64,000 bases of DNA from Zizania palustris (GCA_019279435.1 JAAALK010000289.1:30620603-30684602), one strand, 5' to 3'. Numbered from the stretch's first letter, positions 35,308 to 47,900 are shown. Notes: generated from the sequence alone by a model not told the origin. Translations and numbers: made by a program.

Positions 35308-35866
35308 TAGGGATGGCAACGGGTAGAATACCTGCGGGTACTGTCCGCCCATACCCGTACCCGAATGAATGAATCTATACCCGTACCCGTACCCATACCC
35401 GCCCGCGGGTATCACTTTGATCCCATACCCGTACCCGCACGGGTATTTGATACCCGACGGGTACCCATACCCGCAACAGTCAAACAAATAATAACAAAAA
35501 CAAGCAACAAGCTAGCAACCAACAGAAATATAATTATAAAAGTAAGCATTCAATTTTGAAATATGTAGGATTTGACGTTATGGATTTGGGGGATTTGGGC
35601 TGGCCGGCAGTTAGCTGGGCCTTTTATTTTTTGGCTGCTGAATGTTAGGGTAATATGGCTGGCTCATGGGCTATGGTTTGGTTGGTGCGGGTATACGGGT
35701 AAACGGGTACGGGTACTGCTCTCCCAAACCCGTACCCGCTTTACCCGATGGGTACAAATTTTTACCCAATTGTGTACCCGTGGGTACTAATTTCTACCCA
35801 TACCCATACCCTAATAGAGTAATTCCCCACGGGTAAACGGGTATCGGGTGCCCATTGCCATCTCTA
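35308..35866. mobile_element. hAT-type MITE inside the integrase of element C
   Basis: The insertion is 559 bp with inverted ends tagggatggcaacgggt (left) and, at the right end inverted, tagagatggcaatgggc. The 8-bp duplication ggtagatc (35300-35307 and 35867-35874) is perfect. It is rich in acccgt/acgggt motifs in both orientations and could fold back. It has no transposase. Removing it with one duplication rejoins the integrase frame at VDLG. Confidence 0.93.
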
Positions 35867-35874
35867 GGTAGATC

Positions 35875-36269
35875 TTGGCTCCTTAAGAGTGTTAAAGCAA
35901 GACAGCTTATCGGTCAATGAGTATGAAGCTCTTCTGAAAGATAATCTGGAGGAAGTGACCGATAAGAGACTAAGGGCTTTAGAAGCCATAGAAGTAGACA
36001 AGAAGAGAGTAGCTAAAGCCTACAATAAGAAGGTTAAACCAAAATCGTTTCAAATAGGAGACTTGGTATGGTAAACGATTTTGCCCTTAGGCACGAAGAG
36101 TCCCAAGTTTGGTAAATGGTCACCTAGTTGGGAAGGCCCTTTTAAGATAGCCAAAATAGCTCCCGGCAACGCATACGTGTTGGAGTCCCTGCAGGGAGAG
36201 CGGTTTCGAAGAGCTTTGAATGGTAGATATTTGAAAAGGTATTTCCCAAGCGTATGGCAAACAACATAA
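35875..36269 (+). pseudogene. Integrase of element C, C-terminal part
   Basis: The frame continues after the MITE: NEYEALLKDNLEEVTDKRL, ALEAIEVDKKRVAKAYNKK, then FQIGDLVW, SWEGPFKIAKI and FRRALNGRYLKRYFPS. This is the GPY/F-like C-terminal integrase domain of gypsy elements, here without a chromodomain, as expected for Tat. A TAA stop at 36072-36074 follows DLVW. Confidence 0.82.
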
Positions 36270-36341
36270 AAGGTGTCGAAGAGTCGATATGGACAGTATC
36301 ATCTTAAGCTTGTTGTGCTTTTGGTTCACTTAGTTCACTAA

Positions 36342-36356
36342 AAGGCAGGGGGCATG
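36342..36356 (+). other. Polypurine tract of gypsy element C
   Basis: The run aaaaggcagggggcatg lies just before the 3' LTR. Confidence 0.75.
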
Positions 36357-37625
36357 TGTTGATAGCAAAAAATGGCATTAATGGCTAGATTGTCAAAATA
36401 TCAATTTTGGTGATTTGGGCCAAAAATACACATGACCAGGGTCCATCCGAAGCCCTACAGGGCCGAAGTCCATTGAGCTATGGGCTTTGAAATCCTCCAG
36501 CCAGCCCATGGGCTTCGGCTGGGAAGCCTTCGGAGGCCCACGCCACCGAAGCTTCGGCCCGAGGAGCAGGCCTCGACGGGCCTGGCCGAAGCCCACTTCG
36601 GCAGAGGTAGAGTTGTATGCATTTCCAGCTCAACTTTTATCTCTATCTGGCCAGGTTAATAGCAGATTAGATCAGAGATTAAGCCCCTATAAATAGAGAG
36701 GCGAGGCCGGCATAGAGACCCCCCAACTCAAACCAAACCAATGCCCTATGCTTTGATCGTATTTACTTTACCTTTATTTTCCTGTACTTCTTTGTGGGTT
36801 TGCCTGGAAGCCCTCCTTCGACCGCTACGGAACAGCGGTAACCCTTGTTACTTCGCCTGTGAAGTATCCGTTAATCTACGTAATAAATTGCTATCGCCTA
36901 TGAAGTATCCGCTAATCTGCGTAACAGATTGCTACCTTCGCTACTAGTGCAACACTTAGCAAAATTCGGTCCTCAGGCCGAATTGGTACTTCACACTCTT
37001 TTGTTGCAGGTTACCACATTCGTAGCTGCTTCACCGGAGGTGTCCGGAGCTGAGAGATCAGTTTCGGAGGTCACCAGGACACCCTTCGGCGGGACTGCAG
37101 GCTCCGGCAACAGGCTTCTCCAGCATACTTCGTCATAACGGGCTTCACCATGACCATACTCCGCACCAGACGAAGTCGCGCTCGCGTGTGGCCCTCGCGT
37201 CATTATTCCGTAGCTTGCTGTATCAGAGATCTCACACCGAACCCCGTTGTTCGGAGGTGATCATCGCGTCCAGATCCATTCGGAGTCCATCTCCAGCCAG
37301 ATCAGTCCGAACGCCGAAGCACCCTTCGGTGGAGTACTTCGCACCAGACGCCGAAGGTACACTTCGGTGACCCCATCGCGCCAGACTTCGAACCAGACGG
37401 GGCTCCGACTGGTTTGCTGATTTTATTCTGTTTAATCTATCTCTTTCGGCTAATTGGATTATTTTGTGTAATCTGGTTGCCTGGCGACTCCACCCCCTTA
37501 TCACGACGAAGGGTAGTCGGAACGCGACGTCGGTGCTACGTCACGCTTAGGCTTGTTCCTAAGTATCCGTGCACTTTTGGATCGTCGAACTAACCCAAGT
37601 ACGGGGGCACGTTTCCGTGTCAACA
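36357..37625 (+). repeat. 3' LTR of gypsy element C
   Basis: The 1269-bp direct repeat of 26835-28117 has the same ends (tgttgatagc...gtgtcaaca) and a TATA-like motif near 36687. It is visibly close to its partner. Confidence 0.92.
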
Positions 37626-37965
37626 CCCACATGATCAAAAATGTCGAAAGAAATGCATATTAGAACCAACTATCTGGTAAGATTATATTTTTAAATTTCT
37701 TAATTCTAATAATAAAGCCATACTCTCCCTCATTCTAACTTTGTCTATTTTGAAGTGTCACAAACAACTTCTCGGTTCGGTGCATTGCGATTATTACACT
37801 TGTGATTTCATGAGCAATGGACTAGGAAAGTTTGTGCGGTCAGTCTCTAATGATACTAATGAAGTAAATTGATTTATTGTTTGTTAATATAATATAAATG
37901 ACAATGTATGTACTTATATGTTACGTATGCAAGCGTCACGCCCATCAACCGTAGCTGAGAATCAC
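37626..37965 (+). pseudogene. CACTA remnant with Ulp1-like peptidase motif, right of element C
   Basis: At about 37753-37843 the plus strand reads CHKQLLGSVHCDYYTCDFM, then a stretch ending in NGLGKFVRSV. It resembles the Ulp1/C48 cysteine-peptidase tail (family: CHRQPPGT..CGYYVCEF) that often follows DUF4216 in grass CACTA transposase genes. Together with 25690-26420 it brackets gypsy element C, so both probably belonged to one CACTA. The rest of the segment has no reading frame. Confidence 0.55.
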
Positions 37966-38290
37966 TACCGGAAAATGAAAGTTTGCCGAGTGCCACGATG
38001 TTTGCTGAGTGCATGACATAGGGCACTCGGCAAAATAGTGTTTGCCGAGTGCCCGATGAAATGCACTCTGCAAACATCGTGGCACTCGGCAAACCCAGCT
38101 CTTTGTCGAGTGCCCTGTATGTGGCACTCGGCAAACATGCCAAAAAATGTCCTGCCCAAATTTTTGCTGACGCCGTCACGACGGCACGGGTGAAATTTTG
38201 GGTTTGCCGAGTGCCACTAACGGACACTCGGCAAACCTTAGCCTTTGCCGAGTGCCACCCAGAAAAACACTCGGTAAAGTATTCCCAATA
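37966..38290 (+). repeat. CACTA 5' subterminal repeat array
   Basis: At least eight alternating copies of tttgccgagtgcc and ggcactcggcaaa occur in both orientations. They are the presumed binding sites of the TNPA-type protein in En/Spm-like elements (family knowledge). A second cluster lies at 39119-39270. Confidence 0.85.
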
Positions 38291-39299
38291 TTTCATGTGA
38301 AAACACATTTTGAGTCCATATCACATTTTAAAAATGTTTTGAACCTGAATTTTTTTTACAGTCATAATTCAACATCTATTAATCCATGGTAAATTTTCAT
38401 ACTTTTATGAGTGGGTTTGATATTTTTAATAAAATATTCGTATTTCTAGGATTTACTTCCAAGTGGGTCAAATTTGAAATGCATGTACATGAAATAATGA
38501 CTCAAAAATTATGGAAAATCATATTTGTGTTCATGATTACATTTGTAATCTTTTACAACTAAATATAACTAAATATTTAAAATCTAATTTACGACACTCG
38601 ACCGGCAATATGCAGGTTAATGGTTTTTTAATTATAGAAAATGTAATTGATGCCTAAAAAATATGACACTTGACATGGTATCATTATATCATACATATAT
38701 AATATGGTAAAGAATTCATTATGTTTCGACAAAGTTTTCAAGTATGACCTTTAGAAATTGGACAATCTTTGAGAAGGTTTAGGAGTTTAGGGATGAAACG
38801 AGTTAGGTTTAGAAGCAAATTGATATTCAAATATTTGTTTGAACTTAAAACTTTTTGTACTACTAAAACTCAATTTATCTCATACCATGTCAAAAATTGG
38901 CATTTTTTAGAGTTAGTTTGCTATTTTTGGTTAAAAAAAGTTGTTTATAGGATTTTAAGTAAAAGATCCCAAATTTAAACTACAAGTGCCTTATATTTGT
39001 TTATTTGATCTTAGAAATTTTCTATGATGAAATATTAGTGTATATTATATAATTCAAAATTTTGGGATTTTTTAAAGTCTTTATTCTATTTTAGTTTTTT
39101 TGAAAATAGTATAAAAAATCTTGTCGAGTGCAAATAGAGATGGCACTCGGCAAAGACCAAAAAAACACGTTTGCCGAGTGCCATCTCTATTTGCACTCGG
39201 CAAAGTCTAAATTTTCAAAAAAAAATAAAACATTCGCCGAGTGCCACCAAATATGGCACTCAGCAAACATGCCTTATCGGGTAAAAAATCAGCCGAGCA

Positions 39300-39700
39300 G
39301 ATCTGGCGCATTTACGCTAGATCTGCTCCCTCCGCCCCCGGCCTGCTCCCTCTGCCCCCGCCCTACTCTCTCCGCCATCGCCGCCCTGCTCCCTGCCCCC
39401 CAGCCCCTCCCTGGCCGCTGCCATCCCGCCCGGGCTGCGCCTCCCGCCTAGCCTGCGCCCCCCTGCGCCGTCGGCCGCCCCCCCCCCCCCCCCCCCCGCC
39501 CCGTCGCCGGGGCGTCGTTGCTCGCCGGCCCCAGCCTGGCCTGCGCCCCCCGGTGCCGCCGCCAAACTCGCCGGCCGCCGGCCCAACCGACCCCGCCCAC
39601 CGGCGCCGCCGGCCCCACCGGCACCGTCGCCCCCCTCGCCGGCGCCGCCGCCCCTGGCCGGTGGCCCCGCCGCCCCAACCTCCGGCCGCCCGATCGCCGC
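39300..39700 (+). other. C-rich leader/promoter region of CACTA copy 2
   Basis: The sequence is strongly C-rich, with a run of about 19 C at 39479-39497. It can be translated in several frames as Pro/Arg-rich nonsense in both orientations, which I treat as low-complexity artefact. Its position fits the GC-rich first exon/leader of En/Spm-type elements. Confidence 0.5.
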
Positions 39701-40294
39701 GTCTAGTTTTATTTTGTTTTTTTAATGATATAAATTTTATGATCAATAATTTTGGTTTATTAGTTTAGTTATCTTGATTGATTTATATCATTGGCAATAA
39801 AATTGGAGTTACTAGAATAACAATTAACTACTCAAATAAATGCAACTTGTTTATACTTTTTTTCTCTTTTCCTAATATCAAATGTTTCAGAAGTTTTAAT
39901 CACATATTTAATCACATGTTTAATTATTAATAATGCCATGTTAATACCATGTTCTAATATATATGTTTTAGAAATTTTAATATAATCGTTGTAATAATTT
40001 TTATGTTTTAATGGTTATGTTCATTAATATCTTGTGTATGTCGATGCCGGCCATCGTGCCATTATATATATGTGTATGTGGATCTCGGCCATCGAGTCGT
40101 GATGTGTATGTGGGTGACAGCCATCGTGTCGTTCAATTTATGCATCGTGATGTTGTCAAAAATTTATTTATTTTGGTTATGGTCGCGTAACCTAGGCGTC
40201 TCCCGTTCGAAAGAGTTACGGTTTGGAATATGCACGTCTTTGCATATTTGTGGCCGTAACTGTTTCGAATTGTCCATGTTTGGACAACCGGAGG

Positions 40295-40488
40295 ATGCGT
40301 AGATTGAGCTCGTTTTCATGCCCCGTTCCGATTCAACTCGTGATTTCGGCAGCACCTCCCCGTTGTTCTCCGAACGCACATCCTCTTGGCATGTTGCCCA
40401 GACGTGCGTTTGGAGAGCAGTGGGGAGGTGCTGCCAAAATTTTGGGTTGGATCGGAATGGAGCGTGAATACGAGCTCAATCTACGCAT
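40295..40488. repeat. Large imperfect hairpin upstream of TNPD start
   Basis: The left arm starts atgcgtagattgagctcg and the right arm ends cgagctcaatctacgcat; matching continues inward with scattered mismatches for about 85-90 nt (both arms include ggcagcacctcccc in complementary form). It lies about 100 bp before the TNPD start codon, in the transcript leader. Confidence 0.85.
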
Positions 40489-40590
40489 TGTCTGGTGGGA
40501 TTAGGACCTATCTTACCTATTAGACTGTTAGATTCATCTCGTTTCTCCCTAACCCCTAAACACAGGTGTTGTTTCCTAGTTTAGTACAAG

Positions 40591-40618
40591 ATGGATCATC
40601 GTGAGTGGATGTACACGG
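40591..40618 (+). pseudogene. CACTA TNPD-like gene, first codons (split by gypsy B)
   Basis: The start codon at 40591 begins MDHREWMYT, the typical N-terminus of grass CACTA TNPD proteins. Gypsy element B is inserted within the following codon (target cacgg). The frame resumes at 52756 with RPSQAEVTMDWIKD. The upstream hairpin and C-rich leader fit a 5' UTR. Confidence 0.85.
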
Positions 40619-43600
40619 TGTCATGCCCCGATTTAATAAATCAGGACCTTTATTGAAATTCCATAGAAAATCAATAAACCGAGACGTTCATCATGCGACC
40701 ACGTACAATACGAGCAATCATTCACGGTTCGTAGACCGTATTAGTACAAAAGTGAATAAAGATGAAGAGAAACTAATAAATCCAAGGGTCCTAGATGAAC
40801 GCCTCCTTCCAGTCTCGCCTTGACTGGGTCGCTACTCCAAACCTTCATCCTCCTCGTAGTAGACGGGCTCTGGTGGTGTAAGTCAACGGGGGTGAGTACA
40901 AACGTAGTCAGCAAGCCACCGAATGCAAATATAATGCAGAGTAATAACAAGGGAGATAGTGGCTAATTTTGCGGAAAAGCGTAATTGGTAAAGAAATTAA
41001 ATGTGATCAATTTATTAGTACTGAAATGTAAACATGTGTATGCATCATCATCTTCTAACTCGAGGGGTACAGTCAGCCCCACCTCGCTCAACAGTCCTTA
41101 CATGCCATGAATAACTCAATCATTCACACAATAGTAAACTAACTGCGAGTAGTCACACAACCCGCCCTTGACCGTGGGCTCGACTTTTTGAAAAGATTAA
41201 ATTACTCTTATCAGAGATGTACCACTGTACCCACAAGGCACGCACTCACCACTTACACCAAAGTGTAACGAGATGACCCATACCACGGGAACTCGTGCCA
41301 AAACCTTTCATATGGTTCTCCTCGACTCAAAAACACCCTCTTATATGCTTCATATGGTGTCCCAACGCATCGATGCCCCACCATAGCCCCCTTGAGCCTC
41401 GTCGGTACAAGTCACCCACAGGTTGCCCCTTGCCCCCTCCACTATGGTGCATCGAGTCGGATTGTCCCATACTTCCAGTTAGGACTTACCCATTAGACTT
41501 GTGGTTGGTATGGAAGTGCTTTGCAACAGGTCCCGCAGACCGGTCCTTATAGTGCCCCGGGTGCGACCAACCAGTTCCCGAGCTTGCACCCAGAACCCAC
41601 CATACTTATAACATAGCCAACTCCAACAGAGTCCAGAGACAAGATATAACGGGGAAATTCATATAACAGAATGCATCTATCTACGACTCATTCTTTTTAT
41701 CCTATAGCAGTTGTGCCGGTACATTGGGCACTAGCTAATATTTTTATAGTAGAGTGACAAGGAGTTAAGGCTCAATAAGCATGGCTTGGGTTTGCACACA
41801 AGGACGGGGATCTAATAATTATAAGTGTAGGGCTGGATATTTGACTAATGCAATAATATCCTATGAGTTATAGCGGTAGTTATGAAAAACTGGGCTCAAT
41901 GATGATCAACTATTTCCACAGGAGGGTTCGATGACTTGCCTTGCTCAGCAAATGGTGATGGAGGAACCTCGGGATAAAACTCCGGCTCCCCGATGAACTC
42001 GTAGTCTTCTCGAGACGGAAAAATAAACAATACATTCAATAAACAGATAAAAATCCACCAAATAATTAACATACATGTTTATGGGTTTGATTATGTGAAA
42101 TAAGGTTTTAATATTCTGAAGTTTGGTGAAAAACAGTAAAGCTTATATTTTAATGTTTTTCCTAATTTATTTTCTGAATTAATAATTTTAACCCTAAGGG
42201 GTTTTGATTCATTTAATTAATAAGATTATTTTGGGCAATAGTAACATACTGTTTTTATGGCATTAATGTGTAGAGAATAAAATGCTGAGTTTAATAAAAT
42301 TTGAATGGTGAAATTTCGAGTTAAAATGAGCAAGTTATGAATTTTCAAAGTTTAAATCAATTTATGGAATTTTATTTGAACAGAAATTGGGCTTTAGTCC
42401 ATAGTGAGCCAGGCTCACGGTGGACCGCTGTACTGCACGCGTGGACCGGATCGATCTGGATCATCCGATCTAGATCAAGCGGCCAGGCGCAAGGTGGGAT
42501 GTTTTAAATGAAATCGGACGGCCAGGATTATAACGCATCGAACGGGTACGTGTGGACGCACCAGATCGAATCCAGGTTTTAAGTTGCGATCAACGATCAG
42601 GATCACAGGGTACCGGTTTGACCAGATGTGAGGGCCCGGATTAAATCCCGAAGGGATTTAATCGTGGCCCTCCGATCGCGATCGGACGGCCATGACGCGA
42701 TTCGACATGGCACGAGCGTAAGGGTACTTAGCCCCCTTCGTCTCCGGCTCCGGCGGGTTCGGGCGCGGTGGCGACGGCGGCGGCGAGCGCCTACAGTCCT
42801 AGCAGCCAGCAGAAATGGAACGAGGGGAATTCGGCGGTCACGATGGTACCTTCGACGACGACGAAGGGCGACAGATGGCGACCGGCGACGAGGGGTAGAC
42901 GGGGAGGTCCTTCGGGTGCTTGACGGCGGCGGTGATCCGGCGGCGTTCACGGCCAACGGAGGTATGGCCGAGGACGGGCAGTCGACGATGGTCACGACGG
43001 TGGCGATGGCTAGGACGGAGGGGGTCCGAGGCGGCGGCGATTGGTGACCGGAGGTGGAGCATAGGGTAAAACCCGAAAAGATGGCAGTGGCGTTCTGGAG
43101 GGCTTAGGCTAGAGCTTAGGCATTGTGGGCAGTGGGCGGCGACCTCAGGGGTATTTATAGGGTCACCGGTGGCGAGGATGGAAGGTTAGACCGAGGAAAC
43201 CTGAAGGTTCCTTTCTATCTCCGGCGATGTTTTCCAAACTCATGGGTAGCATTCCATAAACACGAAACCGCGTCGGCTTTAGATGGAATGGGGTCGCCGA
43301 CGATCGTGGGAAATGAATCCGGGGTCGGATCTGTGGATACGGGCGGTCGGTGGCGTGGAAGCAGAAGTGGGTCGCCGGATAAGGAAGGGGGGATCCCCTT
43401 CCAACGAAGAAGACGAAGCTGACAGGTGGGCTCCACCTGTCAGTGGGCGAAACAGAAAAGGAAGGGCCGACAGGCGGGCCATGGCTGTCAGGGAGTGGAA
43501 GAGGGAGGGGAGGGGCTGACGGGTGGGGCCATGCGGGGTGCGGGCGGGAGAGAGAGAAGCATGGGAGTGCGCCGACAGGCGGGTCCCACATGTCAGTGGC

Positions 43601-43929
43601 TGGCGATCAGACTGGGCCGGGCTCGGGGCACTTTGGAGGTTGGCGGCCCGTTTAGAATTTAAATTGTTTTCTGATTTAAAATAATTACAGTAATTCATAT
43701 ATTTGTTTAAGGATTGAAGCACTGTTGATAAAAATTTGTAAAAATTCCTGAAATTATGCTTTGGCCTCTAGTTTATCTCATAAAATTTTCAAGTCCATAT
43801 TTTAAATATTCCTCCCTGTTTGGCTTTAATAGGGCTCTTTTAGGGTTTTTCTTTAATAAATAAATTCAGAAATGTCTTTAATAATATATTTCTTTTATTT
43901 TATTCCTTTTTAAATCTTGGGGTGTTACA
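40619..43929 (-). repeat. 3' LTR of gypsy element B
   Basis: The 3311-bp LTR starts tgtcatgccccgattt and ends ggggtgttaca. It contains 140 bp (41901-42040) that are missing from the other LTR. GC-rich frames at 42603-43047 and 43163-43722 recur in the other LTR only because of LTR duplication. Confidence 0.95.
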
Positions 43930-43943
43930 ATCCTACCCCCTTA
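43930..43943 (-). other. Polypurine tract of gypsy element B
   Basis: The plus strand atcctaccccctta directly inside the 3' LTR is a purine run on the minus strand. Confidence 0.8.
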
Positions 43944-43970
43944 CAGAGAATCTCGTCCTCGAGATTCGGA

Positions 43971-44924
43971 TCAATCCTCGAATAGCTCAGGATGTTGCGC
44001 CTTGAGGTCTTCCTCTTTTTCCCACGTAGCTTCCTCTACGGGATGATTGCTCCACTGAACCTTGCAGAAGCGGATGACGCGACTTCTGGTGGTCCTTTCT
44101 TTGACTTCCAATATATTGACGGGCTTTTCAACGTAGGTCAAATCCTCTTGAACATTCAACTGCTGAAGGTCTACTTGTTCTGTTGGGACTCGGAGACACT
44201 TCTTTAGTTGGGACACATGAAACACGTCATGTACCCCGGTCAGTGAGGGTGGCAGTTCCAACTGATAAGCGACTTCGCCTTGGCGTCGAATAATGGGAAA
44301 TGGTCCAACATATCGGGGTGACAACTTTCCTCTCATGTTAAACCGTTGAGTGCCACGGAGGGGTGTGACACGGAGGTAGACATGATCTCCCTCTTCAAAG
44401 GCTAAATCTCGACGACGATTGTCTGCATAGCTCTTTTGTCGTGATTGGGCTGTCTTGAGTCGGTCCCTGATGATCCGTACCTTCTCTTCAGCTTCCCGAA
44501 GGATGTCTGTTCCAAACACTTGGGATTCACCGGTTTGATCCCAAAGTAGAGGCGTCCTACACTTACGTCCATATAGGGCTTCGAACGGGGACATCTGAAG
44601 GCTGGCTTGATAACTGTTGTTGTACGAAAACTCGGCGTACGGTAAACTCTTGTCCCAAGTTGCTCCAAAATCCAAAACGCATGCCCGTAGCATATCCTCT
44701 AATATCTGATTCACTCTTTCCGTTTGTCCATCTGTCTGAGGGTGGTAAGCAGTACTGAAGTTCAATCTTGTTCCCAACTCCTCTTGAAGGTTCTTCCAAA
44801 AACGAGAGGTAAACTGACTTTCTCTGTCGGACACTATCTTCTTGGGTACTCCATGAAGACACACAATGCGGGCCATATACAATTCTACGAGCTTAGGGTC
44901 ACTGAAGGTCGTCTTAACGGCCAT
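43971..44924 (-). pseudogene. Integrase core and chromodomain of element B (last part of gag-pol)
   Basis: The open stretch of 317 codons is in the same frame as the main gag-pol. It begins after the first catalytic Asp region and includes VSDRESQFTSRFW for the second Asp, YHPQTDGQTERVNQIL for the Glu, and a GPY-like YVGPFPIIRR. The C-terminal chromodomain reads YVEKPVNILEVKE then VIRFCKVQWSNHPVEEATWE. Chromodomains direct chromoviruses to heterochromatin. Stops just upstream (44961-44963 and 45027-45029) cut it from RT. Confidence 0.93.
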
Positions 44925-47900
44925 GAAGTGTGCTACTTTCGTTAGCCGGTCAATGATTACCTAAATAGAATCATATCCAAGCTGGGTCTTTGGGAGTCCG
45001 GTGATGAAGTCCATTCCGATTTCTTCTCATTTCCATTCAGGCACTTTAAGTGGCTGTAACAGTCCTGCAGGTCTCTGATGTTCTGCCTTTACTCATCTGC
45101 AGGTGTCACATTCTGCGACGAACTGAGCAATCTCTTTCTTCATGCTAACCCACCAATAGCGTTCCTTCAGGTCCTGGTACATCTTGGTACTTCTGGGATG
45201 GATGGAGTATAAAGTATTATGAGCTTCCCTTAGGATAAGGGTCTTTATTTCCAGTTTATCCGGCACACATATCCGGGTTCCAAACCATACAGTGTCGTTC
45301 TCGTCTTCTGAAAATTCTGGGGCTTTACCTTGTCTCATGTTCTTCTTAATGGCAGCTATATCCGGGTCTTCCAACTGAGCCTCACGGATCTGCTCACATA
45401 GAACTGGCTGGGTCTCCAAGGTGGCTAGATATGCTCCTGTGGTTAACCCAAGGTTCAACTTTTCCATCTCCTTATAGAGTAAGGGCGCGTGATCCTGAAT
45501 TATGATGGTGGTGCAATATCCCTTACGACTTAATGCATCAGCTACCACATTTGCTTTTCCGGGGTGGTAGTGAATACCTAAGTCGTAGTCCTTTATTAAT
45601 TCCAACCATCGTCTTTGCCTCAGATTGAGGTCTGGCTGCGTGAAGATATACTTCAAACTCTTGTGATCCGTAAAGATTTCGCAGCGGTTTCCAACCAAAT
45701 AATGCCTCCATATCTTAAGGGCGTGAACAACAGCGGCCAATTCCAAGTCATGGGTCGGGTAATTTAGCTCATGGGGTCTCAACTGACGAGAGGCGTATGA
45801 AATAACCTTTCCATCTTGCATGAGAACACATCCCAATCCTTGGCGAGATGCGTCGCAATAAACATGGAAGTCCTTCCGGATATCTGGTAGGGTCAGTATG
45901 GGTGCTGACACCAGCTGGGTCTTGAGGGTGCGAAAACTTTCCTCACACTCGGGAGTCCATTCGAACTTTTCTTCCTTCTGTAATAACTTGGTCATAGGCT
46001 TGGCTATCTTGGAGAAATTCTCGATAAACCTCTGATAATACCCGGCCAAACCCAGAAAACTTCGTATCTCAGATACATTTGTGGGTGGCAGCCAATCTGT
46101 AACTGCTTCTACGGTGGCAGGGTCTACTGTGATACCTTGCGCAGAAATGATGTGTCCAAGGAACTTTACTTCTGTCGTCCAAAATTTGCACTTGCTGTAC
46201 TTGGCGTATAACTGGTGTTCTCTTAGCTTTCCTAAGGTCAACCGGATGTGAGTCTCGTGCTCTTTCTGATCCTTGGAATAGATGAGGATGTCATCTATAA
46301 AAACCACGATAAATTTGTCCAAATATTCCATGAACACCTTATTCATCATATTCATGAAGAAGGCAGGGGCGTTGGTCAATCCGAAAGACATAACCGTGCA
46401 CTCATATAATCCATAGTGAGAGGTAAAAGTCGTCTTGGGTATATCCTCCTCTCGAATCCTCAACTGATGATATCCGGATCGCAGGTCGATTTTGGAAAAT
46501 ACCGTAGCTCCTTTCAGCTGGTCGAAAAGATCATCGATCCTGGGTAACGGGTACTTGTTCTTGATGGTTACCTCATTCAAGTCTCGGTAATCCACGCACA
46601 TACGCTTAGCCTTGTCCTCTTTCTTCTCAATGAAGATGACGGGGGCTCCCCACGGGGATGTGCTAGGTCTGATGTATCCCTTCTTCTCAAGATCCTCCAG
46701 TTGTTTCTTCATCTCAGCTAGCTCATTGGCGGCCATTCTGTATGGTCGCTTGTAGATGGGAGTGGTTCCGGGTACCAAGTCAATACGGAACTCAATATCC
46801 CTCTTGGGTGGCATTCCTGGTAAATCCTCTGGAAAAACGTCTGGGTACTCGCAGACTACTGGTATCTCTTCCAAAGTAATCTGGTGTAGCCTTGGTCTTC
46901 CGAACTTCAGGCTTGACATCTGAAATGTGACGGAAGTCCCTTCTTCACTGGTCACCGTCACTTGTCTCCGGGCACATCTTATCACTCCTTGGTGTTTATT
47001 GCGCCAATCCATTCCTAGAATGAGATCCAATCCTTGGCATTCTATTAGGATGGGATCAGCCCAAAATATTGTGCCTTGGATATCTACCCATACCCTTGGA
47101 CTATAGGAATGGGCGAGAGTTTGCTTGCCAGGGGTGGCTATTAATACGGGTCTTGGTAGTTCACTTATGTCCAGATCATTCTTTTCCACAAAAGCCGTTG
47201 ATATAAAGGAGTGCGTAGCTCCAGTGTCAAATAAAACTACTGCAAGGGCTGAATGTACCGTGAACTTACCCATGATGATCTCTGGCGTGGCCTGGGCTTC
47301 TTCGGCGGTGACGTGGTTGACGCGGGCGCGGATGGCCGGGTTTGCCGCGACTCCTTGAGCGCGCTTACGGTGAGGGCACTGATGGGAATAATGCCCCTCC
47401 TGGCGGCAGTTGAAGCAGATCACGGGCTTGTCGTGCTTGTCGCGCATAATTTCCGCCTTCTTGGCCGGGGCGGATGGAGCGGCTGGTGCGGCGGGAGCGG
47501 GGCGAGGCTGTCCAGTTCCGTCGTTGGCGACGGGTGGCGCCGGACGATACACTGGGCGTGGATGATATTGTGTCGCCGGTGGAGGGGGTGTGAAGCGAGG
47601 CCTTTGTGCCATGCCTTGATTCTGCCTGAAGGCAATCATTCTCTTTTTCTTCAGGTCGACCTTGTTCGGCTGGGTCTCCTGAATAATGGCTTTACTCACC
47701 AACTTTTGAAAGTTGGCGTAATCTCCGGAAATGAGCTGAAGGGACAGCTCATCCTTCAGTCCCCGGAGGAACTTGGACTGTCTGGCAGCATCGGTACGGA
47801 CCTCCTCGGGCGCGTACCGGGCCAACCTGTTGAATTCATGCAGGTATTCGGTGACTGTCCTGCTCCCTTGTTGCAGGTCCCGAAACTCCTGCTGCTTCTG

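Larger units (their letters stand above)
26835..37625 (+). mobile_element. Ty3-gypsy LTR retrotransposon C (Tat lineage)
   Basis: The LTRs are 26835-28117 and 36357-37625. A primer binding site lies at 28125-28141 and a polypurine tract before 36357. The flanking duplications ctcac (26830-26834) and cccac (37626-37630) differ by one base. Gag, protease, RT, RNase H, a second RNase H and integrase are all recognisable in order, but broken by stops, a frame change near 32020 and a hAT MITE in integrase. The second RNase H after the usual one marks the Tat lineage. It is inserted in a decayed CACTA. Confidence 0.92.

Noticed and set aside
35340..35480. Telomeric repeat tract
   Set aside because: The units are acccgt/acccat, not the plant telomere repeat, and they lie within a hAT MITE.
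37980..38285. Regularly spaced short repeats that could suggest a CRISPR array
   Set aside because: They are CACTA subterminal repeats in both orientations in a plant genome; no spacers or Cas genes.
39241..39768. 175-codon Pro/Arg-rich frame and its antisense Gly/Arg-rich partners
   Set aside because: C-rich low-complexity DNA opens frames on both strands; no domain, and it lies in the CACTA leader.
42603..43047. ORFs that recur at 51426-51870 and might look conserved
   Set aside because: They recur only because they lie in the two LTR copies of gypsy B.
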